Positions 1 to 13,190 of a DNA stretch of 64,000 nt are shown piece after piece. The position numbers were made by a program, and so were the translations under genes. The stretch comes from Rhynochetos jubatus. Lineage: Eukaryota > Chordata > Aves > Eurypygiformes > Rhynochetidae. Location: assembly GCA_027574665.1 (NCBI GenBank), contig CM050676.1, positions 920,157 through 984,156 on the forward strand, given 5' to 3'. The notes beneath the pieces were generated by a model. That model did not search any database and had not been told where the DNA came from. It worked only from the letters and a program-made list of their open reading frames with translations. The number at the start of each line of letters is the position of its first letter. The stretch's first letter is position 1.

Positions 1-2027
1 CTGAGGGATGAAGAACTGCAGAGTTCAGAGGTGGGGGCTGACAACGGCCTCCCCGCAGCCCCTCGCGCTGGGTCCCGGCAGCCAAGCCTCAGCACCCCCC
101 CCGACTCACCTCCTGACTATCCAGAGACACCCCCCCCTGCAGCAACACAACCCTCCTCCCGCCGCAGGAACCACCGCGGTACGACAGCCGCAGGCTGCCA
201 GCCCTGAGCACCGTCAGGGAGCACCAGACGCTCGGTGTCGGGGCGCAGAGCCCCGAGCCCATCGGTGTGAGCCACCGCAGCGCCTCTGCGGCAGGGTTAG
301 CACAGAAACCATCCCGAACACACCCAGCTCCTCACATGCCGGAGCCGGCTACGGAGGCAGCCGCGCAGCGCCCTTTTGTAAACTGTAACTGCCAGGAGAA
401 CTCTGGAATGAAGCAACCAACCTAAGAATTGCAACAGTGGTCTCAAGAATGAGTCAAACCCAGGAGTTCCAGCTAATAACTCCATTTCTTTCAAACTTTA
501 GCCTGAACCTGGCTGAACAGCTCAGAGATCTGACCAGAATCCCGTCTGTGGGGGATAAATCATGCAGAACTGAGCGAGGAGACGTCTCTTGGCTATCAGA
601 GTAGACCCTTGCTGTCGTCTCACATCAACTCGTTTGATCTCGGTCTCCCAGGATTGTGTCCCCCAAACCACATCTTAGTATCTTTTGCATTAAACTCTGC
701 CTGTAAAACCCCACTGGATGCCAGGCGTGGGGAAACAGGAGGATCAGGACAGTCCGGTCGGGGTGGTTCCGGCAGTGTCTGGGAGCGCAGATACAGCTCT
801 TCACTTCGTTCCTCTGCTGCTCGATCCTGCGCTCGTGCTAAACCGAACGTCAGCGTCGTCCCGGCTTCCCCCTTGCTGTTGGGAAAGCTGCTTGGAGCAG
901 CAGGGTTACGTAGAGCAGGTCGGCCTCGGGAGCAGCACTTACAAGGAATTCAGAGCGAGAGCCTCTGCCCCAACACACGCCAAAAGCTCAAAGCCACTCA
1001 CCCCTCGCCGGCACCACCAGCAGCCTCTGATAACACGCTGCGGCCAGCGCAAAGGCTTGTCGACGCATCACATCTGGCTACCACAGCAGTAACTGCTCCT
1101 TCCACGGGCTCCTCAGACGCAGGGAGGCAAGCAGGTCTCCTAGAGACCTCTGAAGGATCCCTGAGCAGCAGCAGTCGTTATTTCACTACCAAAGTTTAGG
1201 CCAGGCACTCTTCCTTTATCATCCACGGCTTAAGAAACAGTCAGGGTAGCGACACAGCACCCCAGGGCGACGAGGCAAAGCTCAGGGGAGTTTCGTTTAA
1301 ATGACAGATTTGCAAAGTGATGCAGCCTCTCTAATTATAGTAACGACCAAAAGGCTGAAGTGGATTAAATTAGCGTAGGAACGGCCGCCAGCATCGGCAC
1401 GGCTCAAAGTAACCGAGGGAGCGGGGCTGAGCTCGGACCAGGCTGGCGAGAGGGAGGGAACACGCACGCTTATTTAACCCGGGCTCCTTCGCCGTCAAGG
1501 CAAGCTTCCAGTATCGGGAACGCATTTAAAACCCCTCCTTCCCTGTAACACGGCTGGAAAGCACGAACACCAATCCCTCCCACGTTCAGCAGGCTAATAA
1601 ATATTTCATATTTCTGTAATGATTCTTTTTTTCCAGGAGGACTTTGTGAACCAGGCTAAAACGCCAGTGAAGTGCCCCCACCCCTGGGGCAGAGGCCACG
1701 CAGCCCATGTCCCAGAGGAAAGATTACAGCTATTTTTAGCTCCTCTTGCATTCTACAACCACCGAGGAACAGAGAGCGCCCAGCCACAGCCACCTTTGTC
1801 AGCTTTCAGACCTCACTAAGCCAACAGAGCTGCTCACCTCGTCAGAAGGTGCCAAAATTCACTTTCTTTTTCAAAATGACCAACAGAGCAGACACCCCAG
1901 CCCGCTGCTTTCCCCGAAACCCGACTGCAGAGCTGTGTTTCAGCTGACATCGCCAGGAAAGGGCCTGCGTGCCCTTGGTTTGCTGCCTTTCTCCTCCACC
2001 GCGGCAAGCTGGCTTCCCGCCTTTCAT

Positions 2028-2670
2028 GGAACCACGGAATGGTTTGGGTTGAAGAGACCTTAAAGCCCATCCAGTTCCAACCCCCCTGCCACGGGCAGGG
2101 ACACCTTCCATAGCCCAGGGTGCTCCCAGCCTCATCCAGCCTGGCCTTGGACAGTCCCAGGGATGGGGCAGCCACAGCTTCTCTGGGAACCTGTCCCAGT
2201 GCCCCCCACCCTCTGCGGGAAGAATTCCTTCCTGATGGCCCATCTCCATCTCCCTCTTTCCCTTTAAACCCGTCACCCCTTGTCCTGTCCCTCCCTGCCC
2301 TTGGGAAAAGCCCCCCCAGCTTCCTTGTAGCCCCCCAGCACTGGAAGGGGCTCAGAGGTCTCCCCAGAGCTTCCCTTCTCCAGGCTGAACCCCCCAACTC
2401 CCCCAGCCTGTCCCCATGGCAGAGGGGCTCCAGCCCTCGCAGCATCCCCGTGGCCTCCTCTGGAATCACTCCAACAGCTCCATGTCCTTCTGATGTTGAG
2501 GGTTCCACAGCTAGACACAGTACTCCAGGGGGGGGTCTCATGAGAGCAGAGGGGGAGAATGCCCTCCCTCGCCCTGCTGGCCTCACTTCTCTTCATCCAG
2601 CCCAGGATGTGGTTGGCTCTCTGGGCTGCCAGCGCACAAGGCCGGCTCATGGCCAGCTTTTTGTCCACCA
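2028..2670 (-). mobile_element. CR1 LINE fragment, 5'-truncated, antisense on the plus strand
   Basis: The plus strand begins with the reverse complement of the CR1 3' tail (ACGGAATGGTTTGGGTTGAA) and continues through the typical block with GGCAGGGACACCTTCCATAG and GGAAGAATTCCTTCCTGATG. It reaches the end of ORF2 near 2590-2670, which contains CAGCCCAGGATGTGGTTGG. About 640 bp remain, with the 5' portion missing, as is usual for CR1. The copy lies in STK11 intron 1 in the same orientation as STK11. It is one of the two longest CR1 copies in the window. Confidence 0.93.
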
Positions 2671-3939
2671 TCATTCCACACTAGTTTGGGGAATCTGCTC
2701 AGATTTCCAGGATAACTTCTGACCTGCAGCAGCTTTCCCTCCTTTCTCCCTCCAAGATGTAACAGGAAACTGAAATCACAGCAGTTGCTTGCGCTCAGCC
2801 CTCTCCCCAGCCAGGGGACCAGGCTGTGCCCTGCAGCGCAGTCATCCCTGCCATCCCCATCCTACCCACCACCACTGCTGCCTGGCAGAACAGGCTCCAC
2901 GATGGAATGCTGTTCCTGGATTTCCAGACCAGAAAGCCCCCAGGGGTGCAACCAGTCAGGCCCCCGGAGTTCGGGGCCTGTTTCAGAGTATAACCATCTT
3001 CTAGGAAGAAGAAATCCTCCAACGTGAGGGTTTCTCTGTGGTTCTGTCAGACCAATTAAGCTCATCCTGACGGATTAAGGCTTATCCCTAGCGAGGTCCC
3101 TTCCTCTGGCAAGTAACAGGGCGTTGCTGCTGTTGCTCAGAGTTGTACACAGCCAAGCTGTCTGCTTGTACCACGGGCTACACGGTACCGGAAGATGCCA
3201 AGGGCAGCCTGGCAGGAAGACATTCTTCCCCACGCCATTCTGGTCAGAGCACATCCTCACCCTAACATCCAGCACTCTTTCAAGCCTCAGTCTCAAAGCC
3301 ATTCTTGCTTAAATAAAAATGAGCAAGACAGCCAGAAGGATCATTGCCTCCTTTTCAGTTCCCAAGGCTCCTCCACAGGTCTAAGCTTTTGGGATTTTAT
3401 TAGAGATAAGCGATGGTGAATCTTCTCCATCTACCCACCGGATGCATGATGAGGGTTTGCAGCGGGCCTGCAGCCCCCCCCAGCCCCTTTCCTCTCCACC
3501 CTAAGCTCCCTACGTACAGCACGCTGGGAACCGGCACCTCCACTGCTGCACCAGTGCTGCTGGGAGGGAGCGACTCCACATGCTGGTCCTGGCACGGGCT
3601 GTAAATCCACCGACACCACTCCAGCTAATTGCTACAACGGACTCAAATCACTTTTTTGGTCCTTACACAACCAAGCTACTACATTATGTATTTATTTAGA
3701 TTGACTTCTGTAAACCTGCGCCGCCAAAGCTAATTCTAGCGACAGGTTACTACCCCGATATGCCACAAAGCAGATTAGGTTACGGTCTAGCTTGCCAACA
3801 CCTTTTTCCTGTTTATTTCACCTAAAAAAACGGCCCTCCGCCTGCAAGGATGCAAGCAAGGTGTCACCTCCACGCACAAGCCACACCTCCGCCCTGACAG
3901 CGATGTTTCAGAGAAGAGACTGAGCAGACGCCTCGCTGT

Positions 3940-4640
3940 TCCCTTCACACGTCCGAGGGTGCCTCTGACGCGGGGAGGGGCTGACACCTTTCGGGTGACG
4001 GACCCAGGGCCGGTCTGTAGCTCTCAAGTTGCTGCGTCCAGACTGTTCCCCTCCAGGCATCACCCCAAATTCCGCTGCGAGCGCTGTAGCATCTCCACCA
4101 CGTCCCCGCCGCCTCTCCCTCCGACAGCGCAAGGCGTCAGGGTGCAGAAGGGTCCCCTGCGGCCACCGCGCCGGCACGCGCGCCCGAGGCGTTAAACACT
4201 GCAGACGGGGCCGAGCGTACCCACCGCCACCAAACACGGCGATCCCAGCCTGCTCGGCTCTCACCCCGCACGCAGCAGCGGGCAGGGCCTCCTCCGAGCC
4301 GTGCCCGGGAGCCCGAGGGGCTGCCAACACCACGGCGTTGCCTCCTCTCAACGGGCTCCGGGCCTGCATCCGCGCCACCAGCCCCACAGCTTCAGCATCT
4401 CCCCGAACCCAAGCAAACACCCGGCTGGGTCAGGGAAGGCACAGATCACACGCTGGGAGCGAGGGACGGGGAAGCACCCGAGTCAGCTGGAGCTCATCAT
4501 CGCCGCACGCGCCTCCGCGGCTGCAACGCGTCCTTCCTTCAGCAGAGCTGCCCGAGTCCCGCGGCGCCAGAGTCTCGACTTGCGGACCCACGGAGCAAAT
4601 CGTCGGGCCTACGAGACCTTCTAAACCTCCGAGGGATTCT
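3940..4640. other. CpG-rich patch in STK11 intron 1
   Basis: CpG dinucleotides are dense here, for example around 4080-4200 and 4490-4620, compared with flanking intron sequence such as 4700-5000. No splice-linked exon or TATA element is evident. It may be an intronic CpG island or regulatory element. The open frames inside it lack recognisable domains and are explained by base composition. Confidence 0.5.
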
Positions 4641-5054
4641 AACGAGCGTTATGTCCCAATCTGAGTAATCAGCGAGCGTGGTAAGTACAGCACCAGACAC
4701 CTGGGACACGCGCAGGAAGTCCCAAACACTTAATTAAAACACGAGGCTATTAGCACGCCGTTTTATTAAGCTTGTGCTGCTGAAGAGTCCTTCCCAACGT
4801 TCCTTCATCTTTCTGGCAACCCGACTACACTCGGGGTTTGTGTTCAATGGAGGCATTAATTAGCCACGGTTCTGTGCGGTTGACTAAGCCACCCCAAGCT
4901 TTAAAGTGACTGAGGAGAAGCGAAGATTCCCTCAGTAGGGTGAGGGATGTAGGGAAAGGCGCCTCTTAGGGGTTTAAACCCTCAACACCCTCACCAGGAC
5001 TCACCTTTCAGGGACAGAACCGGAGTATTTCAGCGGAGAGCAGAATCGTTCCAT

Positions 5055-5070
5055 TCTCTCTCTCTCTCTC
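5055..5070. repeat. (TC)8 microsatellite
   Basis: An uninterrupted TC dinucleotide run sits in STK11 intron 1. It is simple-sequence DNA with no visible role. Confidence 0.9.
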
Positions 5071-5216
5071 AAACATATTCCAGTCCTAATTTCTAGGTCC
5101 CCGGAACTCCGTTACTGCACCAAGAGACAGGCTGGGGCAACCGCACGGGCAGGACGAGGCCGCAGCCTCGGCCACCAGCAAGGAGTGGCTCAGAGGTGGC
5201 ATTAACAGAGCACGCG

Positions 5217-5229
5217 CCCCCCCCCCCCC
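5217..5229. repeat. C13 homopolymer run
   Basis: Thirteen consecutive C residues, followed by a second C run at 5279-5287. Such runs are hard to sequence, so indels here may be assembly errors. Confidence 0.85.
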
Positions 5230-5289
5230 GGCGTAACTCCAGCCCCACGTACCCAACGCACGGCACAGAGCCACGCCACCCCCCCCCAG

Positions 5290-5660
5290 CTCACCGTTAG
5301 CGCTCTCCCGTGCTGTCGTTACCCCCTGCGTATCGCTCGCCCGCGTAATTATCCGAGGGCCGGCGGGCTAGGAGCTGTTTTCCAGGGAATTTCTTCGATG
5401 ACGCACTACGGACACGAGTTTCGCCCACCCCAGCAGCAGCACCGAGGCACTCCGTGACCACGGCGGGGGCTCGAGCCCATTCTAACAGTCCAACTGCACC
5501 TCCGCCGAGCCACGACACGTACGTGGCGCTTCCCCGCGCGGGGAGAGACGCTGGAGATCAGCGGGAACAGGCACCGCCGCTGCGAAGAGGCAACCGTACC
5601 ACGAGGCGTTCTGAGACCGTACGTCAGCGGCGGCTGCCAAGAGACCTTCAAACCATCGCT
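5290..5660. other. CpG-rich patch in STK11 intron 1
   Basis: CpG density is high and includes CGCGCGGGG near 5535 and many CGT/ACG steps. No exon is supported. Its function is unknown; it may be an intronic regulatory CpG island. Confidence 0.45.
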
Positions 5661-5920
5661 GGCCCTGACTGCTCAGACCCTCTACCCCGGCTGCAGCACC
5701 CCGTGAAGAATTTAACCCCCAGCGAGCAGATCAAGGCGGAGAACACAATTCATTAGGGCCTCGGAGGACTCTCGCTCCTCACCATCGCGTTTACCGCAAC
5801 AGCCGACGCTCTGGAAGCGCCTCCTGCGCCGCGGGCACCAGCTGGGCGAGGAAGCACCGAGCGATGGGCTCATTCTGGCGGCGGATGGGAGACGTTTTCA
5901 CCTCCAAGGGCGGCAGCTGA

Positions 5921-5962
5921 GGTCGGGATGCTTGCAGAGGTCGGGATGCTTGCAAAGGTCGG
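5921..5962. repeat. 18-bp tandem duplication (about 2.3 copies)
   Basis: The unit beginning GGTCGGGATGCTTGCA starts at 5921 and again at 5939, with a partial third copy from 5957. This is a local tandem duplication in STK11 intron 1. Confidence 0.8.
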
Positions 5963-8104
5963 ACGACTGATCACCCTCATCTCCCACTACGGAGCTGCGG
6001 ACGTCCTTGTGCCGGGAACGACGCGAGCGGGGCCGGAAGCAGCCCGTCGGAGACAGGGGAATGACGTGTTTACCGATTACCGCCCGCAGGAGTAGCTTTC
6101 ACGCAAGAAAGTTGAACTTTGGGGGTGCCACCCAGCCCGCAACCCGCTCGGCCGCTGCGTGCGAGCAGTTTGCTGGGTACAAACCACTCCGAGCTGCTCG
6201 AACGCGGTCGTGGAAAGTGACGTTTTAACAGAGCCTGGCCAAGCAACGCCACGTTAACAAAATACCTTGAGCGCTTATCCAGCGCTACCTGGAAACGCGG
6301 CGCCGGTTTGCTCCCTCCCTCCCCCCAACGCCGACCCACCGTCCCGACAACAGGTTTACTCGGAGCAGAGAAAGGGGTCGGGTTTCCACGGGCACCACTA
6401 AAACAGGACCTTTTTTGCCTTAAAAATAAGCTCTCTCTGCTGCTTGGGCGGCGAAACCGAACGGGTGGGCAACGAGAAAAGGACGAGGTGACAGAAATAG
6501 GAACTTGAACTGACGTAAACCCTTGTTAGGGACACCTAAACTCTGCCTGGGCGTCCTGAAGCAGGTGGGGCTGGGCCAGGAAAACATCCCCGGCAAAGAG
6601 AGCGGCGCTTGGCCCCTCCGCTCTAATAACAAACCTTAACGGAGCCAAACGAGACGCTCGCAGGCTCTGCGCAGGAACGCAACGTCTGGAGTTCACCTGG
6701 GGACACGGGACCACGGCTCCGGTATCGGGAAACTCTCCCCTGTTGTTTCCCCAAGGCCTTTTTCACTACGAGGGGAGGAAAATTTCAGTTTTCCTTTTCA
6801 GTAAGGCGGGAAAACAATGTCCCTCTTCTCCAGTAGAAGCTCTTGGTGTACCACAAGGATGGAAAGGGGCACCTTCACCAGAAAAACCAGAAACCTTTGA
6901 TTACACATTAACCAGGAGTTTACCCGATTCTGAACCTGAGCCAGCGAAGGAGAGAGGGAGGGAGGTCCCAGCGCTGGGCTTCACCCGCTCGGCCTGCCGC
7001 GGGAGGTTAGGAGGCAAACTGAAACAGCTCGCTGACACGAGTCCCGGGACAGGATGTGAAATATCTCGCAGCTGAGCTCGGAAACCCAAACCCAAGCGAG
7101 AAGGAGAAACAAGACTCCGCCGGGTCAGGGCTCGACACGCCGCAGCTGAAGACGCGAGACAAGGGTCTTCTAAACATCTCGCAGGTTTTTTCCCCTCCCG
7201 CTATGAGATAAACCCTCGCAAAGAGTTTGGTTTGGCTGCGGAAGGCCCCCCCGGGCAGCAGATAAACAGCTATCTCACGGGGCTGTGAGAAAACACAGCC
7301 AGGGCCGGGCCCCGCAAGCCGAGCCCGAGGAAAAGGGAAAGTCATACGCCCAGCCCTACAGACCAAGCGTAACACCAGGCTTCTCCCACAGTTAACTGTA
7401 ATTAGTTACTAATCAGGATGTAACTGGCCCTTTGAAAGCTTCCGAACCCAGATCTTGAGTCAGCGGGGAGAAAAAGGAGGGTTGGCAACCCTCGTCCCCG
7501 TTCTACAGCCGTAACCCTCAGCCAAAGAGCCTGAGATTACCGTCTGGACGCGTCAGTCAGAACCGAAACCAAGACCAAACCCCAAGACTTCTGATGCCCA
7601 CTGGGCACACAACCCACTGGGCGCACAACCCAGGCGCCTACGGGACGGGCGGGAGCAGTAACTGCCATCCCAAAGAGCCCGAGTCACGCCCCCCTCAAGA
7701 GGGACAGAAATCGCGCGGGCTGCAACGACAAGGTATGTCCGTGCCCAGCTACGCCAACTCTGACCCTTCCGAGCCGACGGCACCGCAGTTCCCCTCTCCA
7801 ACCTGGAATCTCGAAGAGGAATTTCCTTCAGAAACACCATTTGACTCCTTAAGCAACAGCACTGACGAGGCGGCGCGTGCGTTCAGCCCGACGGACCGGC
7901 CGGGCCCGCCAGGACCAGCTCCCTTCCCTGCTCCCAGCCCCAGCAAGAGCGCTGGCTGCAGTTCAGCGGCAGAGACATCCCTGAATTCCCGAGGAAGCGC
8001 TTCCACAGCAGAAAACCGTGTCCTTAGAACGACACAGAACTTCAGCTGGAAAATAATGACAAGGTTCAACCCCTCAGCTCCCAGCCACCGGAAACAGTTA
8101 CTCA

Positions 8105-9840
<1,736 letters not shown>

Positions 9841-10232
9841 TCCCGCCCCCGCCCGGCCCCGCCGCGCTCCCGCCGCTGCCCCCCCCCGGCCCCGGGCCTC
9901 GCACCTCCCCGGCGACCGACGTGCGCTCCCATTGGCCGCGGCGCCGGCCCCGCCCCCGTGCGTTCGCCCGCTGGTTGGCTGCGACGGCGCCGTGAGGGGG
10001 CGGAGCCGGCGGTGCGGTTTTCGCTTCCGGTTGGCTCGCTGCTTTTCCAACCCGCCCACCCACACTGACGGGCGGCGCGGCGCTGCGATAGGCCGAGAGT
10101 GTTGTCCGTCACCGGCAGGGGCGGGGTTGACGGCGGCGGGGTGGCGGAGGGCAAAGGGCGAAGGGGAAGCGGTGCCATGGAAACGGGGCGCAGGGCCTGG
10201 GCCTGACGCGCTTGCGATCGGGCCTGCTGGGG

Positions 10233-10315
10233 CCTGTCCCGCCGGGGAGCCCTGTCCCGCCGGGGAGCCCGGGCCTGCCAGGTGGAGCCCTGTCCCGCCG
10301 GGGAGCCCGGGCCTG
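10233..10315. repeat. GC-rich tandem/dispersed triplicate
   Basis: A block containing CCTGTCCCGCCGGGGAGCC begins at 10233, 10251 and 10289. The last two copies are separated by an insert that itself duplicates CGGGCCTG. It is a local duplication at the edge of the STK11 CpG island. Confidence 0.8.
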
Positions 10316-11726
10316 TTGCTGCCGTCCTTGCGGGCTGCCCGCACTTGGGCTGCTCTGCAGCAGCTCCCAGGTCGGGGTGAGCCCTGCACCTGCCCAGTGT
10401 CCCGCGTGCCCACCCCCCAGGCCCACCAAGCTCTGCTCAGCTCCTGGTGCATCCCAGCCTCCTCTGCCCACGCCAGCCGCACCCCCGGCCCGGGCAGCCG
10501 TGCAGGTCCGAGCAATTCCTGCTGCTGGGTGTCCTCCCTGCCCCGTTCAGCCCTCCGTGCAGCCCTCCGTGCTGGGCCTGCGGATCGGTGGGGAGCAGGG
10601 TCGAGTCTGGCCGTGGGCAGACCGTTGGGAAGCTGCTCCTTCGCTGCCCACCTTCCAGGAACCGCCGGGAATACGGCACTCCCCAATTGTAAGCAAAGCA
10701 CAAGCACTGGAGTCAAACCACATCTTCCTTGGGAACCTCTTCTGCTGATCCGTCCATCCTGTGCTAAATTTAACGTGTTAAACATCTGCAACGCGTGTGG
10801 GGAGTCCTGTCCTGACGGCTCTCCTGACGTGACGATGCCCTTGCCCTCCTCGGCAGCTGCTGGCCTGTCCCACCATCGCTCAGGCCCATTGCCCCATCAG
10901 ACCGCACTTCGCTGGCTTCTCCTGCTCCCGGCGGGCCCGGCAGGGTCGACACCACCCGATGAGGACATTCAGCCCCAACACATGTTTTCGTGCTCCAGGA
11001 TAATCACAAATAACAGCTGATAAATAAAACAGGATGCGGTTGTTATCTGTAACGCTCAGGCGCAGGGGATGCCGCGGCGGCGGCCTCTGAAGCGAAGCCA
11101 GCGCTGGGCTGGGAGGCAGCACCTGTTTTCTTTCTGCCAACGCTGACTGAACTCTTCTGTTTCCGCTCAAAAACATGGATGGGGAAGGGTTTCCATCGAG
11201 GCAAACACAGCCTTCCGGCTCCTGCCGATCCTCAGGCCTGCAGATGATCCTTACTGCGCGTCTTCAGCAGCACGAGAGCCTTTGCCGGCCACGGGTTCGG
11301 CTGCTGGGGAACCGCCAGCCCACGATCGCTGAACCACAGCTGATCCCGTGCGTCCCAACCCTTCACCGCCTGGAGAAGGGCCGGGGATGTTGCTGTGGCT
11401 GCAGGAGGTGGGTTTACTGGGCAATTTACCAACATCACTTGCATTTTCATTCGCTCACGTACCCTCCTGCCCCCCTCGCCCCTTTCTCATCTCACAGCTC
11501 TTTATTTGCCCGTCACCGTGTTCCGGCAGAGCAGCACCTACGGATCACCCCAGGCCTCAGGAAGCACATGGCAGATAATCCTGCCCAAACGGCTTATCTC
11601 CCCAGCAGGCAGGGACGCTCCTCCCGGCACAGCCAGGCCTGGAAGCTCCTCCTGCAGCTCTCCTAGCTGGCATCGGTGGTCCTGTGCTTCCTGCAGTGCC
11701 TGTTTAAGGGCATTAAGGTCTCCAGC

Positions 11727-12052
11727 AGAGACCTCATCGCTCTTGACAACTCCCTGAAAGGAGGTTGCAGGGGGGTGGGTGTTGGTCTCTTCTCCCAAGT
11801 AACAGGATGAGAGGAAACAGCCTCAAGTTGCACCAGGGGAGGTTTAGATTGGATATTAGGGAAAATTCTTCATGGAAAGGGTTGTCAGGCATTGGAATAG
11901 GCTGCCCAGGGAGGGGGGGGAGTCACCAACCCAGGAGGGATTTAAAAGACCTGTGGACGCATTGCTTAGGGACGTGGTATGAGCAGTGTTGGGTTAACGG
12001 TCGGACTCAGGGATATGAAAGGTCTTTTCCAACCTAAACGATTCTATGATTT
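11727..12052 (+). mobile_element. CR1 LINE 3' fragment, sense on the plus strand
   Basis: The sequence matches the CR1 3' region: CCTGAAAGGAGGTTG near 11752, GGGTGTTGGTCTCTTCTCCC, a segment with GGGTTGTCAGGCATTGGAA, and a tail ending ACGATTCTATGATTT. It differs from the other copies in carrying an older-looking variant of the body, so it probably belongs to a different CR1 subfamily. It lies in intergenic DNA. Confidence 0.92.
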
Positions 12053-13100
12053 AAAGGCTGGCACACAATTTCCTTGAAAGCCCCTGTGAGCTGGACACTC
12101 CAAAATCCACGTGAAACTTGTTCTTTTCCCCTTTTATTTCAACAGGCAAGTTTATACCTGGGAGAAACAGGGAGCTGGGATCTGTTGCCTCCTGGCAGGG
12201 CAGTGGGAGGGCTTGCACCAGCCCCAGGGGCAGCTCTACCATGACCCCCAGCAGCGAGGGAGCAGCTGTCTGGTCTTATTTAAAGGCTCAGCTATTTATT
12301 TGACACGGTTTCCACCTGCTGCCAATTGCTTTTGGTCAGTGCATTACAAAAAGAGAAGGAAACACTGGAGAAAACATCCCTGACAATTCCCTTGGAGAAA
12401 GTTGAGATTTTCTTTATTTGGCATTTTGCACTAAGTGGAGCTTTAAGCGCTTCTCCTGGGAGGGATTTGGTTACACGGGAAGCTCTACCTTTAATAAAAG
12501 ATGCCGGCTGCGGGTGCAGCCTGCGCCGTGCCAGCTCCGGCTGGGGAACAGCTGGGCACAGGTGCTGGCACACTCGGTCCCTGCAGTTACCAGCTGCATC
12601 CTGCTTCCAAACATGCAGAGGAGCAATGCTTGCAGCCCCAGCTTCCTCCCAGGCCCTGCTGCACTAGAGGTTAAAAATCCCTTTAGCCAGGCCCACCTGG
12701 GAGTTGCACATGGAGCACCAGCTCCAGGAGCTCAGCCCATATTTTGAGGCAGGACAGGACAAATCCATGAATTTTGTCTTTCCACATGAGTTACTGGCAC
12801 CACGTGGGATCACAAAGCACAGGCAAGAGAGCCCTGAGCAGTGGCACTGCTGATCCCTCCACTCTGGGATCCCCAAAGCTCCGTGGGTGCCTGGGGGACA
12901 GGAGTCAGAGCACAGGGGGGTCTCACCCCAGCCCCCTTGCTGGTTTGTCTGGGGTGTTCAGCCCTGGAGCAGCAGCAGGAGGTAAGGAGAGGGTCCAAGG
13001 ACTGCTGAGCACATCCAGAGCAGGGAAGAGGGGGTGCACGGGCCCCACCAAGCCCCCCCAGCTCCTGCCAGCGCTGCCTTTCCCTCCTGCTCCCTCGCAG

Positions 13101-13190
13101 GCTTTTCTCACGACAGCACCCGGCCACATGTGATTGACTTTGATCTTGGCACCAAGTCCAGAGTGCTGGAAAGCGATCACCCAAATTCTG
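13101..13190 (+). other. Candidate orphan exon (90 bp, phase 1-1)
   Basis: A strong polypyrimidine tract ending CTCGCAG (to 13100) precedes a 90-bp segment followed by a consensus donor GTAAGT at 13191. One of the three frames is open with one base carried in and one out, giving 29 full codons, including HVIDFDLGTKSRVLESDH. The other two frames contain stops. The segment is less GC-rich than its surroundings. I do not recognise the peptide and see no partner exons, so this may be a lncRNA exon or chance. Confidence 0.22.

Noticed and set aside
10653-10661. TTCCAGGAA, a perfect STAT-type site, as an IL-10/STAT3 element for SBNO2
   Set aside because: A 9-bp motif is expected by chance at this window size (another occurs near 56998). 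It is nearer STK11 than SBNO2 and has no supporting cluster.
11538-11798. Minus-strand frame with a coiled-coil-like stretch (ALKQALQEAQDHRCQL)
   Set aside because: It runs into a CR1 insertion and has no splice borders or known homologue. The heptad-like look is probably chance.
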